Assembly: GCA_938020445.1 (NCBI GenBank)
Contig: CALIIC010000105.1
Span: 1 to 64,000 of the forward strand
Origin: an uncultured Flavobacteriaceae bacterium
Lineage (GTDB): Bacteria > Bacteroidota > Bacteroidia > Flavobacteriales > Flavobacteriaceae
Reading direction: 5' to 3'
Length of the DNA stretch: 64,000 nt
The notes under the pieces: generated by a model
Seen by the model: only the letters and a program-made list of their open reading frames with translations
What the model was told of the DNA's origin: nothing
Database searches by the model: none
Program-made: the position numbers and the translations under genes
In this document: positions 30,501 to 40,251 of the stretch, piece after piece
Layout: every line of letters begins with the position of its first letter
Position numbering within the stretch: the first letter of the stretch is position 1

Positions 30501-32638
30501 AAGGAGGTACCAATGGTCAGTTTGAATTGGCCTTGTTTGATGATAACGGTCAAAGTGTTGCAAATGCCACGGGAATAGAACTCACAATTGATTTCTTGGA
30601 TGAAGGAGATGCCATTAGAGGTACAGACTATACCCTGTCGGGCGGGATCATACTAAACGGAGCAAGCTCTGGAATTATAACAGTAATAGCTGTGAATGAC
30701 AACGATTCCAATGAGGGAAATGAGGAGGTAAGGATAACACTGGTACAGGGACAATATTATAAAATTAACGCTCCTACCCAATCATCAATAGCTATTATAG
30801 ATAATACCGCTTCGAATGGTCCTTTTGATGTTGAGGTTTATCCAGTAGTCGATGATGAGCAACAAGATGGCACTGGGGAATATACCTACTACATGAACGA
30901 GGGCCCTGATAAACGTATCGGTATTGACTTTAACTTATTGGGACTTTCCGCAGCTGAACTTTCGCAATACGAGGTAGAGATCGTTACGCGAGATGGCAGT
31001 GCCCTTGCGGGGTCGGGCTTTGACTATATCGGTAGAAACGGTACGGTGGCCCTTACCACGGTAGATGGTGGCGGTAATTTTGATGAAGAGCGGCAGTTTA
31101 TATCCCTTGTAGATGATACGAACCCTGAGGGAGAAGAACGTTTCTTTATAGACATTACTCCCTTAACCGCCAATTTGCGTCTTATTGATCCCAGCGATGG
31201 CTTGGGAACGCCTCTCAATGTTGGAGAGACCCTTACGTTTGAAATACGCATTAGGGATGCCGATGTTGTAAATGATGATACGGATGGGGATGGAGTCTTG
31301 AATGTGAATGATAATTGTCCGGGAATTTCCAATGCCGACCAATCGGATATCGACAATGATGGAGTAGGAGATGTATGTGACGATGACCGTGATGGGGACG
31401 GTGTGCCGAACAACCAGGACAATTGTCCGGACCTTGCCGGGGTTGCCTCCAACAACGGTTGTCCTCCGTCCGATAGTGATGGTGATGGAATTGCTGATGA
31501 TTTTGACAATTGCCCCGATATGGCAAATACCGACCAAGCGGATCTTGACGATGATGGAGTAGGAGATGTATGCGATAGTGATCGTGATGGCGACGGTGTG
31601 CCGAACAACGAGGACGATTGTCCGGATCTAGCAGGGGTTGCCACCAATAACGGTTGCCCTCCTTCCGATAGTGATGGTGATGGAATTGTTGACAATCTTG
31701 ATAATTGCCCCAACGTATCCAATGCAGATCAAGCTGATTTAGATAATGACGGGATTGGTGATCTATGCGATGATGACCGCGATGGAGACGGCATTTCCAA
31801 TTCCGAAGACAATTGTATGGATGTAGCGAATTCGAATCAAGCGGATACCGATGGTGATGGCATAGGCGATGCATGTGATACCGATCAGGGCAATTTGATT
31901 TTAGCTCCCGAAGATTTGGAATTAAGGGTAAAGGGCGAAAGTTGTCCCAATGTGCCCAATGGAAGTATAACCGTTTCGGCCAATGTAGATGGTGGATTTA
32001 CGGTAACGGTCAGTGCCGCCCAATTAACATCACCTGTTTCCGGGCCTTTATCACAATCATCGGAGTTTGTACTAACCAACTTGGCAGCAGATACCTATGA
32101 AGTGTGTATTACTACCGAAGAATTTCCAGCTTTCGAACAATGCTACCGTCTTGCGGTTACCACCTCTGAAAATATCATTGTAGATTCCCAAGGTGTCGAT
32201 AGCGCGGCGCAACTTGTTAACTACACGGTACAGGGGAGCACTTTGTATGTTGCAACCGTGAATGGAAAATCATATACTTACGAATTTGAATCTACGAAAA
32301 TAACACGGATCAAAGTTCCTTTGGAGATAGGTGAAAATAAACTTCAGATTACCGGGATTTCCGATTGCCAGGGTGTTTTTAAAGATGAAATCGTACTTGG
32401 AAAAATTACGGCCTACCCGAATCCCGTTGGTAATATGCTAAACGTAATTGGAATCACGGAGGGGGCTAAAGCCCTTGTTACCATTGTAGATATGCGGGGA
32501 ACGGTAGTCTTAAAAGCTGCTTATTCCATTAACAAGGGTACCATACAAGTTGCAACCTCGCAATTAAGCAAAGGAATGTATGTGATTTCGCTGCGTGCTG
32601 GTACAAGTACTGCTGAATTTAAAATGTTAAAACAATAA
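27515..32638 (+). CDS. 1707-aa T9SS type A substrate: LRR-like region, Calx-beta-like domains, thrombospondin type 3 repeats
   Basis: Signal peptide MKNTVLFILAIFYTALGWAQ; DxDGDGVxNxxDNCPxxxNxDQxDxDxDGxGDxCDxDxDGDG repeats; C-terminus ITAYPNPVGNMLNVIG..VTIVDMRGTVVLKA..LSKGMYVISLRAGTSTAEFKMLKQ. Confidence 0.93.
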   Translation: MKNTVLFILAIFYTALGWAQIEELLDSNGNPIVLSNGANPGFVELNNKFYFIGLNSSNTDVIYALDTNNQVSTEFDTFTLIGSNTIEALTVLNGQLYFVASDVGVPSSKRLYRLFGNNSAQLTSNEVIVTGLDEMVAWDGELYFSGKLTSTSDNALLKYDGNGNFNVVNTSVPGVDFNPLRLMVRSATNTLFFYTRVGDFGVTEGLWRLHMANKSSGVTTISQVGNVDWIDFFNFAPPITEFANRIYIIGRTENDSERFLYQVNGALLSRVNNNAGYATNSFYDIQTNNGGTTYNGKLALFRSSAPNSFVYDKLDLLSTDNAIQEFDLPNNVSGAQFYGELNGALIFYGVDQTSSFLELLYEFRENTFESVLPQMRVIHDYLNNQPQRTYFGNTFNDQFFFYGASVNDLDERVVHLYDPQTLNYNPIIGNQEQLAFFGSLGFVKVLQQLSLQDDTPFEGGTKINDLSPLNDLEEADYLSMSFIDAVDLTGLGNLERVYRFFDIFNNPELETLEGLNTNIVFDLQSPTIVNNSKLVNFCALQPWAVSNASFSSSFSPSGNGYDPSFTELQDANTCRLVSCTPLIFTDTNFESFLLNPDLPQRILDGNGNPVDLNQGGAVCAELVATVTSLDLTATTNISSLTDLTYFSALKFLNIGGDLVTIASIDLSQNFDLEVLIASGFKGNGFDLQLRNNSKLRELYTYNSGSNLDINPQDNPEIEILRIGGFSVNPFSQTVLNLSDYQRLEEFWAQELNGITSFGLSTAANLKKVYIEQCGIEELDLSGSPLLDDITVVFNSELQQINLKNGTNNPALENLAIDFNGTDLCVQIDDEGYAEEQVNLGNWSISNASFSENCGLANAIVMFENSASSGFEVANENLPRLIVEGTVSNTSTVRIEDLTNGTATASTTTSFGDYIMNGGNVTYTITIPAGTYTAANPIPLTDFEILDDFQYEGNEILNLQLTGVSGDLDIGATADFQYTILEDDYTVDILGLQDAVEGGTNGQFELALFDDNGQSVANATGIELTIDFLDEGDAIRGTDYTLSGGIILNGASSGIITVIAVNDNDSNEGNEEVRITLVQGQYYKINAPTQSSIAIIDNTASNGPFDVEVYPVVDDEQQDGTGEYTYYMNEGPDKRIGIDFNLLGLSAAELSQYEVEIVTRDGSALAGSGFDYIGRNGTVALTTVDGGGNFDEERQFISLVDDTNPEGEERFFIDITPLTANLRLIDPSDGLGTPLNVGETLTFEIRIRDADVVNDDTDGDGVLNVNDNCPGISNADQSDIDNDGVGDVCDDDRDGDGVPNNQDNCPDLAGVASNNGCPPSDSDGDGIADDFDNCPDMANTDQADLDDDGVGDVCDSDRDGDGVPNNEDDCPDLAGVATNNGCPPSDSDGDGIVDNLDNCPNVSNADQADLDNDGIGDLCDDDRDGDGISNSEDNCMDVANSNQADTDGDGIGDACDTDQGNLILAPEDLELRVKGESCPNVPNGSITVSANVDGGFTVTVSAAQLTSPVSGPLSQSSEFVLTNLAADTYEVCITTEEFPAFEQCYRLAVTTSENIIVDSQGVDSAAQLVNYTVQGSTLYVATVNGKSYTYEFESTKITRIKVPLEIGENKLQITGISDCQGVFKDEIVLGKITAYPNPVGNMLNVIGITEGAKALVTIVDMRGTVVLKAAYSINKGTIQVATSQLSKGMYVISLRAGTSTAEFKMLKQ
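31275..31885 (+). repeat. Thrombospondin type 3 repeat array with near-identical 195-bp (65-aa) units
   Basis: SDSDGDGIADDFDNCP..NNGCPP unit (65 aa) repeated from about 31470 and 31665, with partial copies on either side. Confidence 0.85.
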
Positions 32639-32639
32639 G

Positions 32640-33305
32640 ATGAAAAAAATAAGTTTATCTATTCTTGTAGTTCAAATGCTTTTATTGTTCTCGTGTGAGG
32701 GAAAGTTTGAACCTATTACGAGCCCCTTAGGGGCTGTGGAATTACAGTTTCCGGAGAATGAAACACTTTGTTTGGAAGGGCAGTTCTTAGAATCTGGTGG
32801 CATACAGATTCCATTTCGATGGTCTCCTTCACCAGATACAGGAGAATATCGCTTGGAAGTAACCGATCAAAGTTCGTTGAACACCCAGGTATTGAATACT
32901 TCGGAAACCGAAGTGAACTTGGAACTTCGTCCGGGAACCTTATATGTTTGGGAGGTGTATTCCCTGCTTGATGACAAGGAAACGAAAAGTACCAGTTGGA
33001 GTTTTTACAGTGAGGGTATAACCGTTAACAGGCACGCGCCATTTCCAGCGCTCATTACAATAAACGATCAAGGCAACGGTGCTGTCGATATCTCTTGGAC
33101 CGGAACGGATCTTGACGAGGATATTCTAAATTATGACCTCTATTTATCAACGGAGAATCCACCTGCGCTTTTGTTTGAGAACTTATCCGCGAACTTTACA
33201 AACGGATTGACGGTTACCTCTGGGCTTACCTATTACGTAGAGGTAATTACTAGGGATAGTTTTGGAAACAGTTCTAAGGGCACTAAAAGTTTTCGGGCTT
33301 TATAG
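32640..33305 (+). CDS. Lipoprotein with fibronectin type III-like domains
   Basis: MKKISLSILVVQMLLLFSCEGK lipobox; PFRWSPSPDTGEYRLEV.., VDISWTGTDLDEDILNYDLYLS.., TYYVEVITRDSFGNSS. Confidence 0.75.
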   Translation: MKKISLSILVVQMLLLFSCEGKFEPITSPLGAVELQFPENETLCLEGQFLESGGIQIPFRWSPSPDTGEYRLEVTDQSSLNTQVLNTSETEVNLELRPGTLYVWEVYSLLDDKETKSTSWSFYSEGITVNRHAPFPALITINDQGNGAVDISWTGTDLDEDILNYDLYLSTENPPALLFENLSANFTNGLTVTSGLTYYVEVITRDSFGNSSKGTKSFRAL

Positions 33306-33389
33306 TGAATCCAATTGCACCTAATCTATTGCATTCCTATGATCTAAGGGTACCGTTGGCATCTTCATATGGTTTGTTGTTTTTCCATT

Positions 33390-36300
33390 CTAGTTTGTAA
33401 TGGAATCCAAAGCCGACTTGGTGGTAGAGTGCCCGATCATCTTTTGCATGAAAGTATAGGCCTCATCTGCCATCACACGACTCATAGGGGGCTCTATGAT
33501 AATCGTGTCTCCAAAAGAGCATTTCCGGTCTAATAACTCTTTGATTTCTTCATCATTTTCCTTGGTTAAATCGTAAAACAATTGATGGGCTTCGTTCAAA
33601 CTCTCACCCGTATCCAAGGCGTCACCGTAGATGGCTTTGATGTCGGCAACATCAAAGCGATGTGGTAGGTATATGGTATGGAACTCTACACAGCTACCCT
33701 CCAATTCTGACAAACGTTCTAACTCCGATTTTGCGAATAACGGAAACATCTCCGTAGCGGCAACCGACGCCAAGATGGCAGAAATCTCCGTACTCTTGTT
33801 GATTTTACTGGTTCGGACCTTCTGTTCCAGATCCATGATTTTTTTCATTATATACTGGTTCTTATCATTTACGATATTGATAAAAACGTTTCGCTGCTTT
33901 AGCTGCGTTACGTCGGCAATGGTGTCCGTAAAATTTACAGCGTGGAATAGTTTTAACGCCGAGAGAATTCCGGAATTTTCGTAAACGCCACCATCATTGT
34001 AATGCCCCTTGGTTTCGATTTTTGCAGCGGGACTGAGCAAAGGAAAACGATTTGAGGTTGATACTGCGTCATAGAAGCTCAGGGTAAGGGAGTCGCTTTT
34101 TTCCGATATTCCCTTTGGATCATAATCCGTTTTATAAATTTCGAGGATATTGTCCGTTTTTCGATAAAGCAACTTTCTAGCGGCCTCATTTTCTACCCTG
34201 ACCGACACGGCCATACCCCCCTTACCTTTCACGTTGGTGGAATTGGATATCAGTATAGGGAATTGATTGTTTTCTTGTTCGTACAGCGTTTTCCAATATG
34301 CTCTATAGGGAGTGGGTTTGCATATTTGGTCCGCGTTGTTCGTGAGTTTTGCATACCGCGCCATAGCCTTTGAAGCTCGATCTTTGCCGCTGAGTTCTAT
34401 TCCTGGCACTAGCAAATGATTAAAGGTGTCTCGACCAAATATATGGGTAAGGTCCAAAGACAGAATGTTTTCGGTAGCAATATCGGTGATGAGGCCATCC
34501 CAAAGGGTAGTGTCTTTATTGCACTTCATGATTGCCGCCATATTGGCCCAACCTATTGTTCCGCCAGAGGCCCCGGAAATGCCTACTGTCTTCTTGAAAA
34601 AGTCTGGGTCCCTATCATGTAAGGCTTCCAAAACGGTCATGGTCCAGGCATTCGATTTCATTCCACCACCATAACCGTTTATGTAATAACGCGTTTGTTG
34701 TTCAGGCAGGTTGCCAACATAGGTTTCCAAACTGAGTTCTTGATCCTTTTTACGTTCTAGCAGGGGTAGGGTGAAAAGTTCATTGCTGAATTCCCTACCA
34801 AGCCGGTTGCATACAAATAATATCAAGGCGCTTAAGATGAGCAGAAATTTGAAACGTCGTTTATTGCGGACAGCGAATACTTCGCAAGAATGGCGGTAGT
34901 AAATGAGGCTCTTGGACACGACCACTACAATTCCGTAGTAAAAGAACAGGCTAGAAAGAATAATAAGAATCGGGTTGAAATAGAGAGATAGTTCACTATT
35001 GATGTTTATAATCAAAAAGAACAAGGCATTGATAATACCGACCAAAATGGTGAACTGTAAAAAAGTTACATTATTACTGAGGGCACCCGCCCCCAAATTG
35101 CGTAAAAGATCATAGTAACCTCCCTTAAGGGCAAGACCCTCCACTCCTTCTCCTTCTTCTTTGGGGTTGAGTTCCTCGAAAAAGCGTAATAGGTTTACAA
35201 CCTTGCAACGAAAACTTTGAGATGGTTTTTGAGATGATTTTTTCAAACGATCGGATGCTTCCGTTAACTCCTTCAAACGATCCGGGTCTTTCCTTATCTT
35301 TTTCAGAAGATCGGAGTCTTCTTTTAATTCTTTCAAATAATCGGAGTCTTCCATGGATTTCTTCAAACACTCAGAATCTTCCTCTGCAGTCCGTAACATA
35401 TAAAAAGAGTTGATAATGGCACGGTATTTTTTCTTGTAGAAAACAAAGCGAAGTAAGGATCGGTAGGTTCTGTAGTACACATAAGAGAACAGTTGTAGAA
35501 TAATACAGAAAAGACTCCAGAGACTGGTTACTTGGGTATACCGGCACTCTTCACACCAAAAAAAGAAAACTACGAGTCCCATATGCACCAACACTGTGAA
35601 GGTAAAGAGCAATACAAAGCGGTTCACATATTTTTTGATTCCTATAAAGGCTGCTCTCATTTCCTCCGGTTTCCCTTCACGAATAGCCCCGCAGCGGTCT
35701 GGTTTTACCTCCTTTTTGATATTTTCATTTGTTACCGGATTGTCACCATCGTAGAAGCCCGGCAGTCGTTGGCGAAGGTATGGGGCCACTTGGGCATACC
35801 ATTTATCTTTGATTTTTTTTTGTTTGTATAGGGCAATGATACCCCATGCCAACAAGATCAGGGCTATTTTAGAAGTCTGAAAAGGCCAATCAAAGTTGAC
35901 CTCCGAAGTATAGGCGAGCATATAAAACAGCGCCGTATAAAAAAGGATACCAAGAATGCGGTACAAAAAATTCACTTTCCCTTCTTCCTTCCTACCTTGG
36001 GAATTGTTGAATGCCTTGTTGTACTTGTAAAAGATGGTGCCGATCAATCCCCATCTAATTTTGGCCATGTACCAGTTGCGGTATTTTTCATTGATATAAA
36101 AGTAACTGGGGTAGTGCGCAAGTACAACCGCAAAAGTGGGTGCCACTAAAAATAGAATGATCAGATTTAAAGGGTGTTCGTACAAATTGACGATGATGGA
36201 GTTTACCTGGGTGGCCCGGGGTAAAAAAGACCCTAATATGAGGAGGATGACCAGACTGTAGACCGAAGCTTTTAAAAACCGTAGCAAGGTGGTAAGGTAG

Positions 36301-36809
36301 TTTTTAAACGAATAGTGAAAAAATACCAGCAAGGCGCTCAAGGCCACAATTCCGTACGCGATCAGTTTGGCGCTTGCGATTTTTTCGGGATACTTTTGAT
36401 GGAATGCATAGCTATAATTTTCGATAAAATCAAGTCCCAACGCTGCAACAGCAACAAAGCTAAAAAGGCCGAAAAGTATTTTTGGCTTTACGGTAGACGG
36501 ATTGTAAAATGTACGTTTAACATACATCCAAATAGCCGCAAGGAGTACTGGTGCCCAGATACAGTCAACAATAAAAAAAGCATAGTACGGCACCATCCCA
36601 AAATTTTCATTTAACAAGCTTTTAAGGAGCTTTGGGCTAATGGCTTCGGTGAATTGTGGGTGGGAAACAATTCCAGGTATATAAGAGAAGTCTGCTAACA
36701 ACCACAGTACGATGGTCAAAATGAATAAGCTATAGAGGTGTGCGGGACTTACGCTTTTTGTTTTTAGATAGTTTACTAGCATTCGTTCTTTTTTTGGTTG
36801 GGTGGTCAA
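33390..36809 (-). CDS. Membrane-anchored patatin-like phospholipase (1139 aa)
   Basis: C-terminal domain with YINGYGGGMKSNAW, GISGASGGTIGW (GxSxG) and NDGGVYENSG (DGG); N-terminal half has multiple TM segments. Confidence 0.8.
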   Translation of the reverse strand: MTTQPKKERMLVNYLKTKSVSPAHLYSLFILTIVLWLLADFSYIPGIVSHPQFTEAISPKLLKSLLNENFGMVPYYAFFIVDCIWAPVLLAAIWMYVKRTFYNPSTVKPKILFGLFSFVAVAALGLDFIENYSYAFHQKYPEKIASAKLIAYGIVALSALLVFFHYSFKNYLTTLLRFLKASVYSLVILLILGSFLPRATQVNSIIVNLYEHPLNLIILFLVAPTFAVVLAHYPSYFYINEKYRNWYMAKIRWGLIGTIFYKYNKAFNNSQGRKEEGKVNFLYRILGILFYTALFYMLAYTSEVNFDWPFQTSKIALILLAWGIIALYKQKKIKDKWYAQVAPYLRQRLPGFYDGDNPVTNENIKKEVKPDRCGAIREGKPEEMRAAFIGIKKYVNRFVLLFTFTVLVHMGLVVFFFWCEECRYTQVTSLWSLFCIILQLFSYVYYRTYRSLLRFVFYKKKYRAIINSFYMLRTAEEDSECLKKSMEDSDYLKELKEDSDLLKKIRKDPDRLKELTEASDRLKKSSQKPSQSFRCKVVNLLRFFEELNPKEEGEGVEGLALKGGYYDLLRNLGAGALSNNVTFLQFTILVGIINALFFLIININSELSLYFNPILIILSSLFFYYGIVVVVSKSLIYYRHSCEVFAVRNKRRFKFLLILSALILFVCNRLGREFSNELFTLPLLERKKDQELSLETYVGNLPEQQTRYYINGYGGGMKSNAWTMTVLEALHDRDPDFFKKTVGISGASGGTIGWANMAAIMKCNKDTTLWDGLITDIATENILSLDLTHIFGRDTFNHLLVPGIELSGKDRASKAMARYAKLTNNADQICKPTPYRAYWKTLYEQENNQFPILISNSTNVKGKGGMAVSVRVENEAARKLLYRKTDNILEIYKTDYDPKGISEKSDSLTLSFYDAVSTSNRFPLLSPAAKIETKGHYNDGGVYENSGILSALKLFHAVNFTDTIADVTQLKQRNVFINIVNDKNQYIMKKIMDLEQKVRTSKINKSTEISAILASVAATEMFPLFAKSELERLSELEGSCVEFHTIYLPHRFDVADIKAIYGDALDTGESLNEAHQLFYDLTKENDEEIKELLDRKCSFGDTIIIEPPMSRVMADEAYTFMQKMIGHSTTKSALDSITN
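35242..35382 (-). repeat. 30-bp tandem repeat encoding a charged 10-aa unit in the patatin linker
   Basis: KKSMEDSDYL KELKEDSDLL KKIRKDPDRL KELTEASDRL KKSS: 10-aa period; DNA unit ttcaaacgatcggatgcttccgttaactcc. Confidence 0.8.
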
Positions 36810-36827
36810 ATGGTTTATAGGGAGTTC

Positions 36828-38567
36828 TTAGGTGATGGCGCCCCCTCCCTTTAAGTATCCATCAGTAAAATATTTCCCAAGAAAACGGACCATGTTATCC
36901 GAGAAAATGGCATCCGCAATTTCGGTGGGGTTCATACCCAGTTGCAAGTCTGCAAATTCGGAATCGCTAAAGGGAGTTTCAGTGGGTAACGAAAGCACCC
37001 GAAAACCTTTCATAAAAGGTTTGCCATTTTCTGTAATGGCTTTTACGACGCGGAGCTGAAAATCATCGAGTTTTTCGGCGGTATTGAAGTGATCAAAGGG
37101 ATCTACAATACCGTCATTGTCCGTTCCCAGACAAATGGTTTTCCATGCAGTTCTTTCAGCAATCAGGTCGTTGGGTGTGGCCTGGTTTTTTGCCCGTATG
37201 TGGGCTAAATTAACCTTTAGAATATGAAAGATATTCGTCAGGAACATTTGAGCGTGTAAGCGCTTAACGGGTTCATCGGTCACTAGTTTTTTACTGTTTT
37301 CTTTCAATAGCTTTTTAAACTTGCCCCCTGGCATGCGTCCATCGTGCATGCATACTCCAATGACCCCATCGGTATCAAAAATTTCTATAATATCCTCGTC
37401 CGTAAGGTTGATGTTCCATCGGCTTACATACGAACCTTCATCGTATTTGTTCATATCGGGCAGCTTCCGCGCCTTTTCCCTGGTGGCAATTCCGTTGACA
37501 GCGGTATGACTGCAAATAATGGGTACTGGATCCCCATTTTGGCGAAATTCGTTGATAATGGCTATAAATTCATCACGGGTTTGGAGCGACATGTGTTTGG
37601 TATCGATCAAAATTCTTGGGCCGTTATTCCTAGAGAGTAGGTGGTCTTTGATCAAATGTTTGCCAAAGGCCGTAATGCCCTTGCCCAAGCCCAAGCGTTG
37701 GTCAAAGACATCCATAAACCCGGGAACGATTCTGTTCTTGGCGTCGGCAAAGCTTTTGGCGTGTCCGGAAAGTAAATTGTTGAAATGATGGGAAAACGTA
37801 ATAAAAAAGGGAGGGAACTCAAACTCGTTCCCATTCTTTACGCGCTGAATATTGGTGATAAAACTATTTTGCAAGTTTTGTTGGTCTATGGGATCCAGGG
37901 TGTCGATACTTTCTTTAAAAAAAAGATCTGAACTACGGTAATTGCCCAAGGCATGCATTCCTTCCGCTGTAATAATGCCCAGTACTTCATTATTGGAGAT
38001 ATGCTGTTGGTACTCCGCGAAGTTCTTTACCAATCTAAAAGTGGGTTTGTTGGGAAAGTCATTGTTCGAGGAAGAAGTTAAATGACTTTTTTTTAAATAG
38101 TCGTATTCCTCTTTATAGTCGATATCAAAATAATCAATGTTCGGGGCATCATAAATTTGGTCTACATAGCGCTTGGCGCGCTGTTCAGAGAATCCTGTAA
38201 GCATTTGGATGATCTTGTTGTCCACATCGCGTTTTACTTTTTTTCCAAAAATCCATTTCAACAGGGTTCTTTGTACCCAGGAACCTTGTTTAAAAGGCCT
38301 ACTTGGTTTCATAAACGGCCGTTCGGGAGGGTAAATGGCTGCGAACACCAAACGATTTCCCCCTTTATAACAGTTTTCAAGATTGCACTGGGTGTATACT
38401 GCCATATTTTTGACAATGCCCCCCACCAAGAGTTTTCGAAGGCTCACCGTTTTAAAAAGATCTTTGGCTTTTTCATTGGTGAAGGGTACCCATATATCTT
38501 TGATTTCGTCATTTCCGTTGGGTTTCATTGCCGGGTGGCAATGAAGGTCGATAATTGGTTTCGGCAT
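36828..38567 (-). CDS. Membrane dipeptidase (peptidase M19)/amidohydrolase-like protein
   Basis: MPKPIIDLHCHPAM, TAEGMHALGN, ILIDTKHMS, IICSHTAVNG, IGVCMHDGRM, CLGTDNDGIVDPF arranged as in M19/amidohydrolase barrels. Confidence 0.7.
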   Translation of the reverse strand: MPKPIIDLHCHPAMKPNGNDEIKDIWVPFTNEKAKDLFKTVSLRKLLVGGIVKNMAVYTQCNLENCYKGGNRLVFAAIYPPERPFMKPSRPFKQGSWVQRTLLKWIFGKKVKRDVDNKIIQMLTGFSEQRAKRYVDQIYDAPNIDYFDIDYKEEYDYLKKSHLTSSSNNDFPNKPTFRLVKNFAEYQQHISNNEVLGIITAEGMHALGNYRSSDLFFKESIDTLDPIDQQNLQNSFITNIQRVKNGNEFEFPPFFITFSHHFNNLLSGHAKSFADAKNRIVPGFMDVFDQRLGLGKGITAFGKHLIKDHLLSRNNGPRILIDTKHMSLQTRDEFIAIINEFRQNGDPVPIICSHTAVNGIATREKARKLPDMNKYDEGSYVSRWNINLTDEDIIEIFDTDGVIGVCMHDGRMPGGKFKKLLKENSKKLVTDEPVKRLHAQMFLTNIFHILKVNLAHIRAKNQATPNDLIAERTAWKTICLGTDNDGIVDPFDHFNTAEKLDDFQLRVVKAITENGKPFMKGFRVLSLPTETPFSDSEFADLQLGMNPTEIADAIFSDNMVRFLGKYFTDGYLKGGGAIT

Positions 38568-38776
38568 TTGATGCGGCTTTTTTGTTTAAAAATAGGGGAA
38601 GGGATAAACGCTCAGTTTTCTTTGACGACGGGTAGGTGGCCCAGCAATTAAAAGTTATTGACCTACATAACGCGATGAATACTGACAGAAAAATAGCGAT
38701 AATATTTCAGAAAGTAAAACTGTTTATAGCAATTTGAGCGTTTTTTTATAGTACACATGCAACAAGGCAGCGAAAA

Positions 38777-40177
38777 CTAATAGCTGAAGGTCTTATCCTG
38801 CTTTTTCAATTCTTTTTTAATTCCTTCAAAAACATCTTCTTGCAATAAGGTTTTGCCTTTTCGAGCATACGCCCTAAGCGTTGCATAGTACATAACATTC
38901 ACAATTTCTGCCCCCGTAATCTCATACTTTTCCGAGATTCGTTCCCAGTCAATACTTTTCTCTTGTTGCAAGTTGGACGGAATACTTTGAAGCCATAATT
39001 GATAGCGTTCTTTTTTGCCGGGCAACGGAAAATGAATGATGTTGTGAAACCTTCTCAGAAATGCATCGTCTATGTTATTTTTGAAATTCGATGCAAGTAT
39101 CAAAAGTCCTTGAAAATCCTCTATACGTTGCAGCAGATAGGAGACTTCTTGATTCGCAAATTTGTCGTTTGAGCTTTGCACATTGGTTCTTTTGCCGAAC
39201 AAGGCATCGGCCTCATCAAAAAATAAGACCCAGTTCTTTTTTTCTGCTCTACTGAAGACCAACTCAATATGTTTTTCAGTTTCACCGATGTATTTGGATA
39301 CTACTTGCGACAAATCGATTCGGTATACGGGAAGTTGGAATTTTTTACCTAATAACGAAGCGGTCAAGGTTTTTCCTGTACCCGCTTTCCCATAGAATAA
39401 AACGCGGTATCCTGGTTTTATTCTTCTGCCAAATGTAGGGTCGGCCTGCACTTTTTGATGATGGGATACCCACAATTCTATATCGTTGATATGTTCTGCA
39501 GTCTGTGGGTGCAACACCAAATCTTCCCATTGCATGGCCGTAGTGATTTTTCTCGCCGGAAATTCCACACTGTATACGGGAGCCGCTTCCTTTCCCAAAA
39601 GAATTTTTTCCATCCAGTCCGGGTCGGGGAGCAGTCGTCCGCTCATAGAAGGTTCCCCATAAGGTACACTTGCTACTTGTAAAAGACCATGGGCTGCGAA
39701 TTGCATATCACTATTGAACATGCGCTGATGGCGTAAGCGTTCCTGTAGATCAGTGCCGGCCAAAAGAAATAGTGCTGTTTCCCCAGTAGGTAAAATACCC
39801 CTATGTTGCTGCCCTTTGATTCCGCCAAAGGCTATGAATTCTCCACCTTGAGGGAGTGCTTTTGCCATTACTTCCTCCAAAAAACCGGGTTTTACATAGG
39901 GTGTAATGGCTAACAACAATACCAATTTTTCTCCAAACGAAAAGGAACCGGGAAGTTGTAATACCTGCTCAAGACAATCTGTAAATTCGTTGGTTTCAAA
40001 GGAAGCCAGGGTGTGTTTTTCGGAAGTTGCCTCGTTCTTGATTCGGGCCACGATCAATTTGCCCAATGTTTCTACGGCAAGGGTGAAGTGATCTGGGTTC
40101 TTTGCAACGACCTTCATTGTACTTTCAATACCTCTCATAGCGGATGACCTTATAGGATTCGTTCTTGTTTTTTGCAA
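38777..40177 (-). CDS. eCIS-associated AAA+ ATPase (Afp15-like)
   Basis: Walker A GKAGTGKTLTASLLGK, Walker B WVLFFDEADALFGKRT, sensor LASNFKNNIDDAFLRRF; position in eCIS cluster. Confidence 0.9.
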   Translation of the reverse strand: MQKTRTNPIRSSAMRGIESTMKVVAKNPDHFTLAVETLGKLIVARIKNEATSEKHTLASFETNEFTDCLEQVLQLPGSFSFGEKLVLLLAITPYVKPGFLEEVMAKALPQGGEFIAFGGIKGQQHRGILPTGETALFLLAGTDLQERLRHQRMFNSDMQFAAHGLLQVASVPYGEPSMSGRLLPDPDWMEKILLGKEAAPVYSVEFPARKITTAMQWEDLVLHPQTAEHINDIELWVSHHQKVQADPTFGRRIKPGYRVLFYGKAGTGKTLTASLLGKKFQLPVYRIDLSQVVSKYIGETEKHIELVFSRAEKKNWVLFFDEADALFGKRTNVQSSNDKFANQEVSYLLQRIEDFQGLLILASNFKNNIDDAFLRRFHNIIHFPLPGKKERYQLWLQSIPSNLQQEKSIDWERISEKYEITGAEIVNVMYYATLRAYARKGKTLLQEDVFEGIKKELKKQDKTFSY

Positions 40178-40251
40178 TGCTGCGATAATCCGGGGGAGTG
40201 ATAGTGTGTTTAAGATACCACATATTTAAAACTTTCTAAAATAGTTTGCGT

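Noticed and set aside
31024-31874. Minus-strand ORFs of 232, 207 and 124 aa (one His-rich)
   Set aside because: Antisense to the TSP3 repeats; composition is a by-product of Asp/Gly codon repeats in the real CDS.
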